Assembly: GCF_001659605.2 (NCBI RefSeq)
Contig: NC_035173.2
Location: forward strand, 10,497,065 to 10,561,064
Direction of reading: 5' to 3'
DNA: 64,000 nt
Source of the DNA: Manihot esculenta
Lineage: Eukaryota > Streptophyta > Magnoliopsida > Malpighiales > Euphorbiaceae
Shown: positions 46,912-59,735 of the stretch, piece by piece
Numbering within the stretch: position 1 is the first letter of the stretch
How the letters are laid out: each line of letters begins with the position of its first letter
The notes under the pieces: model-generated
The model's input: only the letters and a program-made list of their open reading frames with translations
What the model was told of the DNA's origin: nothing
Databases searched by the model: none
Position numbers and translations under genes: made by a program

Positions 46912-49900
46912 TTAAAACAGATATGGATACTGCTGGAGCATAGACTCTCGCGTCTCCCAAGTACACTCTTCTAGATTATTGTGGTTCCACAGAACTTTTA
47001 CCATCGGAATCTCTTTGTTCCTTAGCTGTCTGATCTGTGTGTCCAGAATCCGCACTGGCTGCTCTATATAAGTGAGATCCCCTAGAATCTCCACATCAGG
47101 CTCACTAATAACCTGACCCGAATCTGACACAAATTTTCGTAGCATAGAAACATGAAACACCGGGTGAATCCTCTCCATAGAAATAGGTAAATCCAGCTTA
47201 TATGATACATTTCCGATCCTCTGCAAAATCTCAAAGGGTCCAATGTACCGTGGAGCTAATTTACCCTTCTTCCCAAAACGAACCACTCCTTTCATTGGAG
47301 ACACCTTCAGCAATACCCAATCTCCCTCCTGAAACTCTAACAGTTTCCTACGAATATCTGCATAACTTTTCTGTCTACTCTGTGCTATTCTGATCCTCTC
47401 TCTGATCACAGGCACTGTTCTACTGGTAATCTCTACTAACTCTGGCCCTGCAAGAGCCTTCTCTCCTACCTCTTCCCAGTAAACAGGTGATCTGCATTTC
47501 CTCCCATACAATGCGTCATAAGGAGCCATCCCGATGCTAGCATGATGACTGTTATTGTAGGAAAACTCTACAAAAGGTAGATGCTGCCTCCAAGAACCGC
47601 CAAAGTCTAACACACACATTCAGAGCATATCCTCTATGGTCTGGATGGTCCTCTCTGACTGCCCATCAGTCTGTGGGTGGAAAGCAGTACTAAAATCTAA
47701 TCTCGTGCCCATCGCACTCTGCAGACTTCGCCAAAATCTGGAGGTGAACTGAGGTCCTCTGTCTAACACTATAGACACTGGAACTCCATGAAGTCTCACT
47801 ATCTCATCCAGATATACCTGTGCTAACTTATCCACAGAATAGTTACTCCTAACTGGAATGAAATGAGCAGATTTCGTGAGTCTGTCCACAATCACCCATA
47901 TAGAGTCTATCCTGTTGGACGCTGCCGGTAAGCCCACTACAAAATCCATAGCTATGTTCTCCCATTTCCATTCTGGAATCGGCAGTGGGTTAAGCATTCC
48001 AGCCGGCTTCTGATGTTCTAACTTCACCCTCTAACAAATGTCACAAGCTATCACGAACTGCGCCACTTCTTTCTTCATGGCTGGCCACCAATATAACCTC
48101 TTCAGGTCCTGATACATCTTGGTGGCTCCCGGGTGAACACTATATCTCGCATTATGAGCTTCCCTCATAATGTCTTCCTTCAGACTACTAACATCTGGTA
48201 CACAAAGTCGACTCTCATAGCGAAGGATCCCTTGGTTGTCAAATCTGAACTCTACACTGTTGCCTGACTGAACAGTCCTGGCAATTTTCATCAACTCAGG
48301 GTCCTCGTGCTGTCTCTGAGCTATCTGCTCTAGAAATACTGGTGTCACTATCATCTGTGCTATCAATGCACCTGTACCAGACAACTCTAGCTGTAACCCC
48401 TCCTCGATGAGCTTGTAAAGCTCCATCACTACTGGTCTCCGTTCTGCTGCTATATGGGATAAACTGCCTAGTGACTTCCGGCTTAGGGCGTCTGCCACAA
48501 CATTCGCCTTATCCGGATGATACTGGATCTTACAATCATAATCACTAAGCAATTCTACCCATCTTCTCTGCCTCAAATTCAGCTCTCTCTGGCTCAAGAT
48601 GTACTGTAAACTCTTGTGATAAGTGAAGATCTCGCATTTAACCCCGTAAAGGTAATGCCTCCACATCTTGAGTGCAAAGATAATTGCTGCCATCTCTAGG
48701 TCATGGGTGGGGTAATTCAACTCGTGCTTCTTCAACTGTCTAGAAGCATAAGCAATCACCCTATCACTCTGCATCAAAACACAACCCAATCCCACTCGAG
48801 ATGCATCACAAAACACTATGAAATCCTCATTACTAACAGGCAGAGCTAACACTGGTGCTGTTGTCAATCTCCTCTTGAGCTCCTCAAAGCTCTCTTCACA
48901 CTGATCTGACCAGACAAACTTCTGGTTCTTCTGAGTCAGTTTGGCCATAGGAGCCGCTATCTTTGAGAAGTCCTGTACGAACCTCCTGTAGTAACCTGCC
49001 AGTCCCAAAAAGCTTTTAATCTCAGTCACTGTAGTGGGTCTGGGCCAGTTAGCTACAGCCTCAATCTTCTTAGGGTCTACCTCTATCCCATCTGCTGATA
49101 CTACATGTCCCAAGAAGGAAATGCTCCTCAACCAAAACTCACACTTAGAGAACTTGGCATATAAACCATGCTCTCTCAGTGTCTGCAGAACTATCCTCAG
49201 ATGCTGGGCATGCTCCTCTGCATCTCTGGAATACACTAAGATATCATCAATAAAGACAATCACAAAGTGATCCAGAAACTCGCTGAAAACTCTGTTCATG
49301 AGATCCATGAATGCTGCAGGGGCGTTAGTCAACCCGAACGGCATCACTAAGAACTCATAATGCCCATATCTGGTCCTGAAAGCTGTCTTAGGCACATCTG
49401 CCTCTCTGACTCTCAACTGATGATACCCGGATCTCAGATCTATTTTAGAAAAATAACCTGCTCCAGCTAGTTGGTCGAATAGATCATCAATCCTAGGCAA
49501 AGGATATCTATTCTTGGTAGTGACCTTGTTCAACTGTCTGTAGTCGATACAAAGTCTGAGGGATCCAACCTTTTTTCTGACAAAGAGCACTGGAGCACCC
49601 CAAGGTGAGGTACTAGGGCGGATGAAACCTTTATCTACCAAGTCCTGCAACTGGTCTTTCAACTCCTTTAACTTTGCTGGTGCCATCCTGTAGGGAGGAA
49701 TAGAGATAGGTCTGGTATCAGGCAGCAATTCAATTTCAAACTCTATCTCCCTACCAGGCGGTAGTCCTGGAAGTTCGTCTGGAAAAATATCTGGAAACTC
49801 TCGGACTACTGGTATCGAGGCTGGTTCCCTAACCTGACTGTCTAGCTCCCTCACATGAGCTAGAAACCCCTGACAACCCCTCCTAAGCAAACGACGAGCC

Positions 49901-51828
49901 TGAAGGGCTGAAATCAAACCTCAGGGTGTACCTCTCCTATCTCCTCTGAAGACACACTCTGACCCATCCTGGTCTCTAAGACTAACTACCTTGTCTCTAC
50001 AGTCCAAGGTAGCACCATATGTAGATAGCCAATCCATCCCTAGAATGATGTCAAAATCTGTCAAATCTAGAACCACAAGGTCAGCTGGAAGGCATCTACC
50101 CTCTATAAACACTGGACTGAAACGACAGACTGACACTGCCACTGATGGGTCGCACTTGGGTCCACTGAACCAGAGAGGATACTCTAACTCAGAACTGATC
50201 AAACCCAATCTCTCTATGGCTCTCAAAGCAATAAAGGAATGAGAAGCACCGAGGTCCATCAAAGCATACACATCCGAACACCCAAGGATGAGATTACCTG
50301 ACACCACAGTGTTCGATGTGTTAGCCTCCTCTTGTGTCACTGTGAAAATCCGTGCTGGGGCTACCGGATTTCCACCTTGGGAACCTGCTGCTGAAGTAGA
50401 AGCTGCCCCTCTCCCTCTACCTCTGCCACTACCTTGAGGCATGACCGAAGTTGCTGGCTGTACCACTGGTTGTGCTACACTGCCTGAACTCATCTGCTGG
50501 GATGGTGCCACAAAAGTCACCTGAGGACAATCCCGAACGAAATGCCCTTCCTGTCCACATCTAAAACAGGCTGAAGATCCCAACTGACAGGCTCCCCTGT
50601 GGGGTCTCCCACATCTCCTACACACTGGACTAGCTGTGCCAGAGCTCGAACCACTACCCATTCCCAGACTAGACTTGGCTTTACTCCAAAACTTATTCTT
50701 TAGTCCTTTTGCTCTATCCCATCTCTTGTTGCCTAACGTGCCTGAACTGGGGGCCTTCGAACCCGAAGCTTGTGCCTTTGACTGCCTCTGAATATTAGCA
50801 CTTGCTTCCATTTTCCTGGCTGCATCCACTATAGAGTGGAAACTCTCCTTTTCTGCTAGAAGGATCAAGGAAGAATACCTGGGATGAAGTCTCATAGTAT
50901 ATCTCCTTGCCTTCTTTTGGTCAGTATCATAGGCTTGACCCACATACTGAAGCAAATCCAGGAACTTATCTGTAAACTCGTCTACGCTCATTTCATCTGT
51001 CTGTCTTAACTGTTCAAACTCTATTACCTTCATCTCCCTCGAACTATCAGGAAAAGCCCACCCTGCAAACTCATTGGCGAACTCTCCCCACGACATACTG
51101 TTCATCCTGGGCTCCACATAATTCTTGAACCATTCCCGAGCCTTCTTACACTTTAGTGTAAACCCCGCCATCTCAATGGCTCTGCTATCATCAGCACCCA
51201 ACTCATCAGTGATCATCTTCACAGTTCTCAGGTACTCAAATGGATCATCTCCTGTATTGAACTTAGGAGCATCCAATTTCAGGTACTCAGTCATTTTCAC
51301 CTTACTTCCAGATGAACTAGGTGGAAGTGTTTGGGCAACAGGGGCTACTGGTTCTGTTTGTGGTGATGGGGGTACTGGTTCATTTAGTTCTGGGTGTGCT
51401 GCATTTGGATGGGTAGGGGAGGGTGGATACATGGGGTATGGTGGGTAATAGTGAGGATATGGCCTATTTGGCATGTATGTAGGATATGGGACAAAACGAG
51501 AGTACTCCGACATACCCTCCATCGGATACTCTGGATCCTGGGAAAAGGCTGGATAGTCAAAACCTGAGGCCTGAATGCCTCCTTGGGATTCTCTCATACC
51601 TTCATCCATAGACGGGTCAATCTCCATGGCCTCCCTCACCTCCTTTGACCTTCCTCCTCTAACTATCCCTCTTCTGCTCTCGTCTACAGACCTTCTAGGG
51701 TCTATTGACATGCCTTCCCTGCTAGATCTTTGTGACCTTGCCCTCGGCAATGCAGGAGGACGAGCAGCTAATCTCTCACTATCTGGTGGGACTCCAGTCA
51801 ATCGAGCTGATCGACGAGTTCCTCGCAT
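46912..51828 (-). pseudogene. Chromovirus C gag-pol polyprotein with three in-frame stops
   Basis: One frame throughout, starting at ATG 51828 (MRGTRRSARL; the extra upstream codons to 51891 are not in elements A and D). Order: capsid, knuckles CRRCGRPHRGAC and CFRCGQEGHFVRDC, protease (DLGASHSF, ILGMDWL), RT with IDYRQLN and FIDD (49243-49254), RNase H, integrase with HHCC zinc finger (HPGATKMY...CDIC), D-D-E core (MDFVVGLP, GPQFTSRFW, GQSERTIQTIE), GPFEIL module and a C-terminal chromodomain-like segment (VKVLWNHNNLEECTWE, 47000-46920). Stops: TGA 49923-49921, TAG 48033-48031, TGA 47622-47620. The RNase H box reads FTYHKSL where A has FTDHKSL, so a catalytic Asp is lost. No frameshift in 4.9 kb. 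Confidence 0.93.
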
Positions 51829-52042
51829 CTTAACTCTGAAAAACAACACATAACATAGCATATCAGTATATAATTCACTCATATATCTCAAAAATGCACA
51901 TGCATATCATGGCATTTCATAACATCAAATAGACAGGACTCAATATCCTATCCTAGTGGATATGATTTCCTATTGTGCTTGACCACCTGTAACCTCTATG
52001 AGCTCGACACTCTATCTATAGGTCCGATCATGTGAACCTAGG

Positions 52043-52054
52043 GCTCTGATACCA
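52043..52054 (-). promoter_or_regulatory. Primer binding site of element C (initiator tRNA-Met)
   Basis: Minus-strand TGGTATCAGAGC four bases inside the 5' LTR boundary at 52058. Confidence 0.92.
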
Positions 52055-52633
52055 ATCTGTAATGACCCCAAAACGGACCGTCACCGGCGCTAGGATTCAG
52101 GTCGGCTTAAGGCCGCCAGAACCCGTAGCAAGCCTGCTATACTCTCTGTGTACCTGTAAATCTCATACATGATCATACATTTTCTGTGAAAATAAAAACT
52201 CTTTTCTGAACCATGGCTTAACCTGTGCATGCACTATCTCTGTACTATGTACTCTGTACCCCTGACTAGAGCTTACTCTAGGTGGGTTATCTCACACCTG
52301 TTAAGCCTGATTTTTCACATACTCTGTAAAACATCTATATATATATATACAGATCATGTACTCAACAAAAGATTTACAACACAAACATCACTAAGTCAAG
52401 CACAAGTCTATCTTTATACACAATTGTTACATCTCTTTAATTTTACATGTCCACTCTAAGCTATCACAAAGCTCTTCTCTTATCTTGAACTCTGTTGGAC
52501 TTCCCCTGTACACTGTACACTGAACACTGAACCTGCAAAACTGGGGTTAAGGGAGTGGGATGAGCTCTATAGCCCAGTGAGTAGAACAGTAAAACAAGTC
52601 ATTAAAACATGATCTAATGGAATGCATCATAAT

Positions 52634-54137
52634 TGATCAAGCATAATTTAGCCACATTTTTATGATCTTTATTATTGTTTATTTATACATTATTTAGCTT
52701 AATTTATGGTTTTTACCTTGTTTTTACAGAAAAGGAAGAAATTGAAAAAATGGAGAAAAAGTGCAGAAAATTGACAGAAAAGTGATTGGGTTAGTGATTT
52801 GCCCAAATCACTACCCAGATTAGGCTGAAGCAGAAACCTGGAGGCAACAGGCAGAAGTGATATGGGCAAGTGATTGGCCCAAGACACTTGAAGACACTGG
52901 CCAAATCACTCGCAGAAAACAGAGAGCAAAAAGAAACTGGACTGACTCACAGAAAAGTGATTAGGTCAGTGATTTGCCCAAAACACTCAAATCACCGGGC
53001 AAATCACTTTGACAGCAGAAACTGACAGCAGAGCGGGAAATTGGGCAGAAAACAGAAATTCGAATTTTTAGAAGTCCAAATCCAACCCAATCACTGCGAA
53101 CATAAAACCAAGAGTCACGAAAGAGTTTCTCATCCAAGGAATTCCAATTGCAATTAAATTCAATATCAAAAGAGGAGTCAAACACCAAATCAAAAAGGGA
53201 TTTCAAAACCCTAGATAGATAGAATTCTTCAGCTATAAAAGGAGAGCCTCCAAACCAGCAAGGTATCATCATCTGATCAGCTATTCAGCCTCCTCTCCCT
53301 CTCGGCAGAACTGCAGTTTCTTCCCTTTTTCTTTTCTTTTCATCTTTTGTGTATTATGTCCACCATGAGTGGCTAAACACTTTCTTTTCTAGTTGAAGTT
53401 GGTGAATTTTAGATTTTGTGATGAATTGGGAGATTTAAATCTCCATTGTTAAACTTCTATTTATTTCCAATATTTATGCAATTTGATCTTTCTATAATTG
53501 TTGCTTTACTTTTACAATCAATAAGGGCCCATTGCTTTTAATTGCTTGAGTAACAATTGTTTAAATAATTTAGGTCCGTAATTGCTTAGAATATTTAAAC
53601 TCACATTTAATCAAGTTGCATGATCTAAACTTGACCACGCGGTTGGCAAGGATAGAATTAGGTTTCTCTAAGTCTTAATGCAGTTAACAGTTGTTCGATG
53701 CCAAAGGCCCCAAGGACGTTCCTTGGCAACTTGTTAACTAGTGTTTCATTAGCGAACGTTTCCTAATCAAACTAGAACTAAGGAGGAATTTGGATTGTGA
53801 GAAGCGTCTTCCACATCCAAAACTAATTTATTAGAATAAATAGGAGTGTTAAAGAATCAATGATCAATTCTAAACAATCTGAAATAAGATCCATACTTCA
53901 ACTAGAAGCTTTTCTCTTATTGAAATTTCTCATCTATTTAAGTTATTGCTTTCTTTTGCCATTTAATCAAAACAAAACCCCCCTCTTTTATTTACTTGTT
54001 ATTTACTTTACCTAGTCATTATTAGGAAAATCTTTGGTGTCAATTCCCTGTGGTTCGACCCTATTGCCACTATCTACAAATTTATTTTGTTGGTTGATAA
54101 TAGGTTTATTTTTGACGGCTTCGACAACCGCCTATCA
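52634..54137 (+). repeat. 5' LTR of element E
   Basis: Starts TGATCAAGCATAATTTAGCC, ends CCGCCTATCA. At 52740-53020 it has a series of AGTGATTTGCCCAAATCACT-like words. A promoter-like TATAAAAGG lies at about 53236-53244. 53500-53950 carries an AT-rich tail region. Most differences from the 3' LTR are transitions and lie in the first third. Confidence 0.95.
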
Positions 54138-54142
54138 AAAAT

Positions 54143-54160
54143 TGGCGCCGTTGCCGGGGA
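54143..54160 (+). promoter_or_regulatory. Primer binding site of element E (tRNA-Asp)
   Basis: TGGCGCCGTTGCCGGGGA is complementary to the 3' end of plant tRNA-Asp (ending CCCCGGCAACGGCGCCA, from general knowledge) and starts five bases after the LTR. Confidence 0.92.
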
Positions 54161-54189
54161 ATTGATTTAAACTAACGTATTTTCCCTTT

Positions 54190-57100
54190 ATGACCAGGTC
54201 TGGCCGTAAAGACACTCTTCTTTACGACCCGAAGATTGAAAAGACTACCAAGAGCTTAAGTAAGCAAGCAAATTTGAGGAACCAAGCCTCAAAACCATCT
54301 TCATTAACAACACCATCTCACAGAACTACTGCTGCCCCTGCTGCAGAAATTTCTGCACCAGCAGAAACTGCTTCCACCGCACCTGCTCCCACTACTGAAT
54401 TTGCACCAGAAACTGAATTTCTGGTCATGGCAGAAATCCAGAAATGGCAGCACCACCTGCTGCACATGTAGAAGCTGAAAATCAAGCAAGAAACGTGCCC
54501 ATCCAAGCACCACAGCCACGGGAGAGAACTCTCGGAGAGTTAGCTGAACCAGCAGGAGACCTAGCACCCTTATGCATTGCATATCCCCCATTAACAACAC
54601 CTTTTGAACTAAAGACAGGGCTGATCCATCTCCTTCCCAAATTCAGAGGCCTAGAAAATGAAGATCCTCACAAGCATTTGAAAGCTTTCCATGTTGTGTG
54701 CTCAACCATGAGACCCCAAGGTATTCCAGAAGAGGACATCAAACTTAGAGCCTTCCCTTTTTCCCTTGATGACTATGCCAAGGAATGGCTATTCTACTTG
54801 CCACCCGGATCCATCACATCATGGGCTGATATGGTAAGAGCATTCTTGAGAAAATTCTTCCCAACCTCAAAAGCCATAGGCATCCGTCGAGAGATTAGTG
54901 GCATAAGGCAAAAGCACTCTGAAGGCTTGTATGAGTACTGGGAGAGGTTCAAAAAGTTGTGCACAAGCTGCCTTCAACATGATATTTCTGACCAATCTCT
55001 CATTGAGTACTTCTATGGAGGTTTGCTACCCTCCGAGAGAAAATTTATTGACGCAGCATGTGGAGGGTCAATTGAAAGAAAATCACCTCGAGAGATGAGG
55101 GACTTAATTTCCACCATGGCTGCAGCTTCTCAGCAATTTGGAGACCAAGAGCAGCCACCAAGAAGGGTAAATGAGGTGAGTACATCCATTTTAGCATCCC
55201 AAATTTTTGAACTCACCAATGCTGTCCGTAGCCTTGTTGTGGGTCAAACCCAACAAGTCCAGCAGATTCAGTAGCCCAAGACATGTGGAATATGTGCCAA
55301 CAACCACCCAACTGATCTATGTCCTTCCCTTCAAGAGGAGGACCAGCAAATCAATGCTGTTGGAGGTTTCAATGGGCAAAGAAGGTATGATCCCTGTGCA
55401 AATACTTATAATCCAGGCTGGAGGGACCATCCAAATTTCAGTTATGCAAGGGGACAGCAATATCCAAGCTACCAGCAAAGGAACCAAGCTCAAGCTGCAC
55501 CTCAGAACACCAATGCATCTCTTGAAGAGATTGTGAAGAATTTAGCAAGTACTGTGCAAAATCTTGAGAAACAAGTGAGCCAAATGGCCACTTCAATGAG
55601 TAAATATGAGTCTCAAGGGAAGCTACCCTCCCAAACTGAGATAAATCCAAGGCAAAATGTTAGTGCCATCACATTGAGGAGTGGAAAGGAGTTGCAAGAC
55701 AATAGGGTTGAAAAATTGCAAAAACAGGCCAGGGAAGAAATTCTGCCAGAAAGTGATCAGGGCAATGATTTGCCCAATTCACTCGTAGAAACTGACCCGA
55801 TCGCTGGGCAAACTGAGCTGTCCAGCAGTGATTTGCCTAAATCACCAGAGAAGGCAGAGAGTGATCTGCTCAAATCAACAGACCAGGCAGAACCCAGTCA
55901 AGGGCAGAAACAGCAACCAGCAGAGAAATTCAAGGTACCTCCTCCCTTTCCAAAGAGATTTGCAAGGTCCCAAAAAGAAAAAGAGGAGAAAGAAATACTT
56001 GAAACATTTCGCAAGGTGGAAATCAACATTCCCCTACTTGATGCTATCAAGCAAATTCCAAGGTATGCTAAATTTCTCAAAGAACTATGCACCAATAGGA
56101 GAAAACTTGCTGAACATGAAAAGGTAAGTGTGGGGGAGTGTGTTTCAGCTGTTATCCAAAGGAAACTTCCAACCAAACGTAAGGATAGAGGAATGTTTGC
56201 CATTTCATACAAAATAGGCAACATAGGGATAAAGAAGGCCATGTGCGACCTTGGGGCATCAATCAATGTTATGCCACTTTCCATTTTTAACTTGTTGAAT
56301 GCAGGTACACTCAAGGGCACCAGCATTGTGATCCAATTAGCTGACCGATCCGTTGTCTACCCCAAAGGAGTGCTAGAAGATGTGTTGGTGCAAGTGGACC
56401 AATTAGTCTTTCCAGCAGATTTTTATGTTATTGACATGGAGGAAGACAAGAGCAACACCACCTCTGATATCCTACTTGGAAGACCATTCTTAAGTATAGC
56501 AAGAACTAAAATTGATGTGCATGATGGCACATTGACTATGGAGTTTGAAGGGGAAGTTATCAAATTTAATGTTTATGATGCCATGAAATTCCCCAATGAT
56601 GTTTCTCCTGTTTATGGCCTTGATGTTATTGATGATTTAAGTCAAGAAATTTTTGATTTTGATCAAGAAAATTTACTTTATGATGGTCTTTGCAGGAAAG
56701 GAGAAGTGGACAGCAACATCACTGAAGCAGAAAAAACAGCAGACTGCTGTAACTTGCTGGATGTGGGTGATTTGCCCAGTGATTTGCCCAGATCACCAGA
56801 TAATCTGCTCAAATTACAGACCAAATCATTGGAGCAGACAGACTTGACAGAGAGTGATTTGCCCAGATCACCAGATAATCTGCCCAAATCACAGCCCAAA
56901 TCGGACAGCAAACAGCAGAAATCAGCACAGACAGCAACTGCACCAGAACTGAAACCATTACCCAGCCACCTCAAATATGCCTACTTGGGAGCTGGAAATA
57001 CACTTCCAGTAATTATTTCCAACCAGCTCAGCCAAGAAGAAGAAGAAAAGCTCCTTGATGTGTTAAGGAAGCACAAAAAAGCAATTGGGTGGACCTTGGA

Positions 57101-57224
57101 GGACATAAAAGGCACCTCAAGACCATTCGGTGGAGGCTCAAGACAGGATGCAGCACATGGAAAGCATGTTGCAGCTGCTGGTTCAACATTTTCTGCCCAC
57201 AGACCAGCCACGACAGTGATTTGA
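54190..57224 (+). pseudogene. Element E gag-protease polyprotein, RT/IN deleted
   Basis: Starts MTRSGRKDTLLYDPK at 54190. A one-base loss near 54430-54440 shifts the frame; gag continues from 54444 with the capsid domain (LPKFRGLENEDPHKHLKAF, EWLFYLPPGSITSWADMVRAF), then a TAG at 55272-55274, then in the same frame a knuckle CGICANNHPTDLC and the Athila-type NTYNPGWRDHPNFSY box. A long polar tail has repeated SDLPKSP/DLPRSPDNL words. Protease: MCDLGASINVMP, then DILLGRPFL. The frame ends with the start of an RT approach (LLDVLRKHKKAIGWTLEDIKG, to about 57112), which passes abruptly into unrelated C-terminal residues, so RT, RNase H and integrase were removed in one deletion. Confidence 0.9.
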
Positions 57225-58232
57225 CTAGTGATTTGCCCAAATCACTTGGCCTAATCACCCACATCCCAGGCAGTCCCTTTCCTTCTCCTTATTAATTTTT
57301 TTTCATATTTATGTTTAAACATTGAGGACAATGTTTGGGATAGGTGTGGGGGTATTTATTGTTAGGTTATATTATTGCATTCATTTTTTTTGCTTTCTTT
57401 TTTGTTTCATTTTGGATCTTTTTGCCCCATAAACACACACCAAAATTTTTTTCTTTTTTCACACATTTTTTTCACACACACACAGAATTTTGACTTAGCT
57501 TTTGCTCTACTCAGCATAGATAACAAGGTTAAAAGAGCTTCCTATCTCATGACCCCATTGATTTTCCACCCCTTTAAGCCTAAATTGAATCAATTATAGT
57601 GTGCTACCTTCACTTTGGAAGTTCTTTTCTTGAATTGAATCTCTAAATTTGCATTGGTCAAGAGAAATAAAAATATAAATACATGCAAATAAAAAGTTAG
57701 TGTAACTCCCTATGAGGTGATTTGCCCAAACTGTCATGAAAAGAAAAGAAAAAGAAAAACCAGCACAAAGCACAAATCATAAAACCTGTTCCTATGGCCA
57801 AATAAGCTATGAACAGAGCTAGTAGCCACTTGAACAAGTGACTAACTGAGTAACCGGGGGTGGGTATCGCCAATATGCACCTTCGCGTAAAAAGGTTAGT
57901 GACTTTTTCAGGCAAGAATAAAAAAAAGTGCTGCTGAATAAAATAAAATAAAATGCTCAAAGAAGGGCAAGTCACTCTTAGAGGTTGCATTGAGCTTATA
58001 CAAAGAGAATAAGCATGAATGAATCAAAAACCTTTCCTTTGACCATGATAGGTAAGGGGAAACAAGGAAAAGAGAAGAACAACCTTGGTGCATGTATTCT
58101 ATACTGTGATACTTCAATTTAGGAGTCTAGGGGGGCTGATTAAGTGGTACTTAGGCTCAAAAGAAAAAGGGGCTTGATTGACTAAGTTGTTTGTTGCTTG
58201 AGGACAAGCAAAAAGCTAGGTGTGGGGGTATT
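57225..58232 (+). other. Element E 3' untranslated region with two polypurine-type blocks
   Basis: No gene. The block TAGGTGTGGGGGTATTT occurs at 57341-57357 and again at 58217-58233 directly against the 3' LTR; both are preceded by TTGAGGACAA. The second is the working polypurine tract; the first is an internal duplicate. One more AGTGATTTGCCCAAATCACT word sits at 57228-57246 and a partial one at 57717-57732. Confidence 0.8.
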
Positions 58233-59735
58233 TGATCAAGCATAATTTAGCCACATTTTTATGATCTTTATTATTATTTATTTACACATTATTTAGCTTA
58301 ATTTATGGTTTTTACCTTGTTTTTACAGAAAAGGAAGAAATTGGAAAAATGGAGAAAAAGTGCAGAAAATTAACAGAAAAGTGATTGGGTCAGTGATTTG
58401 CCCAAATCACTGCCCAGATCAGGCTGAAGCAGAAACCTGGAGGCAACAGGCAGAAGTGATATGGGCAAGTGATTTGCCCAAGACACTCGAAGACACTGGT
58501 CAAATCACTCGCAGAAGACAGAGAGCAAAAAGAAACTGGACTGACTCACAGAAAAGTGATTGGGTCAGTGATTTGCCCAAAACACTCAAATCACCGGGCA
58601 AATCACTTTGACAGTAGAAACTGACAGCAGAGCGGGAAATTGGGCAGAAAACAGAAATTCAAATTTTTAGAAGTCCAAATCCAACCCAATCACTGCCAAC
58701 ATAAAACCAAGAGCCACGAAAGAGTTTCTCATCCAAGGAATTCCAATTGCAATTAAATTCAATATCAAAAGAGGAGTCAAACACCAAATCAAAAAGGGAT
58801 TTCAAAACCCTAGATAGATAGAATTCTTCAGCTATAAAAGGAGAGCCTCCAAACCAGCAAGGTATCATCATCTGATCAGCTATTCAGCCTCCTCTCCCTC
58901 TCGGCAGAACTGCAGTTTCTTCCCTTTTTCTTTTCTTTTCATCTTTTGTGTATTATGTCCACCATGAGTGGCTAAACACTTTCTTTTCTAGTTGAAGTTG
59001 GTGAATTTCAGATTTTGTGATGAATTGGGAGATTTAAATCTCCATTGTTAAACTTCTATTTATTTCCAATATTTATGCAATTTGATCTTTCTATAATTGT
59101 TGCTTTACTTTTACAATCAATAAGGGCCCATTGCTTTTAATTGCTTGAGTAACAATTGTTTAAATAATTTAGGTCCGTAATTGCTTAGAATATTTAAACT
59201 CACATTTAATCAAGTTGCATGATCTAAACTTGACCACGCGGTTGGCAAGGATAGAATTAGGTTTCTCTAAGTCTTAATGCAGTTAACAGTTGTTCGATGC
59301 CAAAGGCCCCAAGGACGTTCCTTGGCAACTTGTTAACTAGTGTTTCATTAGCGAACGTTTCCTAATCAAACTAGAACTAAGGAGGAATTTGGATTGTGAG
59401 AAGCGTCTTCCACATCCAAAACTAATTTATTAGAATAAATAGGAGTGTTAAAGAATCAATGATCAATTCTAAACAATCTGAAATAAGATCCATACTTCAA
59501 CTAGAAGCTTTTCTCTTATTGAAATTTCTCATCTATTTAAGTTATTGCTTTCTTTTGCCATTTAATCAAAACAAAACCCCTTCTTTTATTTAGTTGTTAT
59601 TTACTTTACCTAGTCATTATTAGAAAAATCTTTGGTGTCAATTCCCTGTGGTTCGACCCTATTGCCACTATCTACAAATTTATTTTGTTGGTTGATAATA
59701 GGTTTATTTTTTATGGCTTCAATAACCGCCTATCA
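58233..59735 (+). repeat. 3' LTR of element E
   Basis: 1503 bp, TGATCAAGC...CTATCA, close to identical to 52634-54137. It ends at 59735 where the element C LTR resumes. Confidence 0.95.

Larger units (their letters stand above)
52634..59735 (+). mobile_element. Athila-like non-autonomous gypsy element E (LTR-gag-PR-LTR)
   Basis: 7102 bp with LTRs of 1504 and 1503 bp (TGATCAAGC...CTATCA), a tRNA-Asp primer binding site, gag and protease but no RT, RNase H or integrase. Flanks are ATAAT (52629-52633) and ATAAC (59736-59740), a 5 bp target duplication with one mismatch; the uninterrupted LTR of element C has ATAAC at the same place. LTRs differ at about two dozen positions by eye, about 1.6%, so insertion is recent. 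Structure matches the TR-GAG class of plant elements, which depend on enzymes from relatives. Confidence 0.92.
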
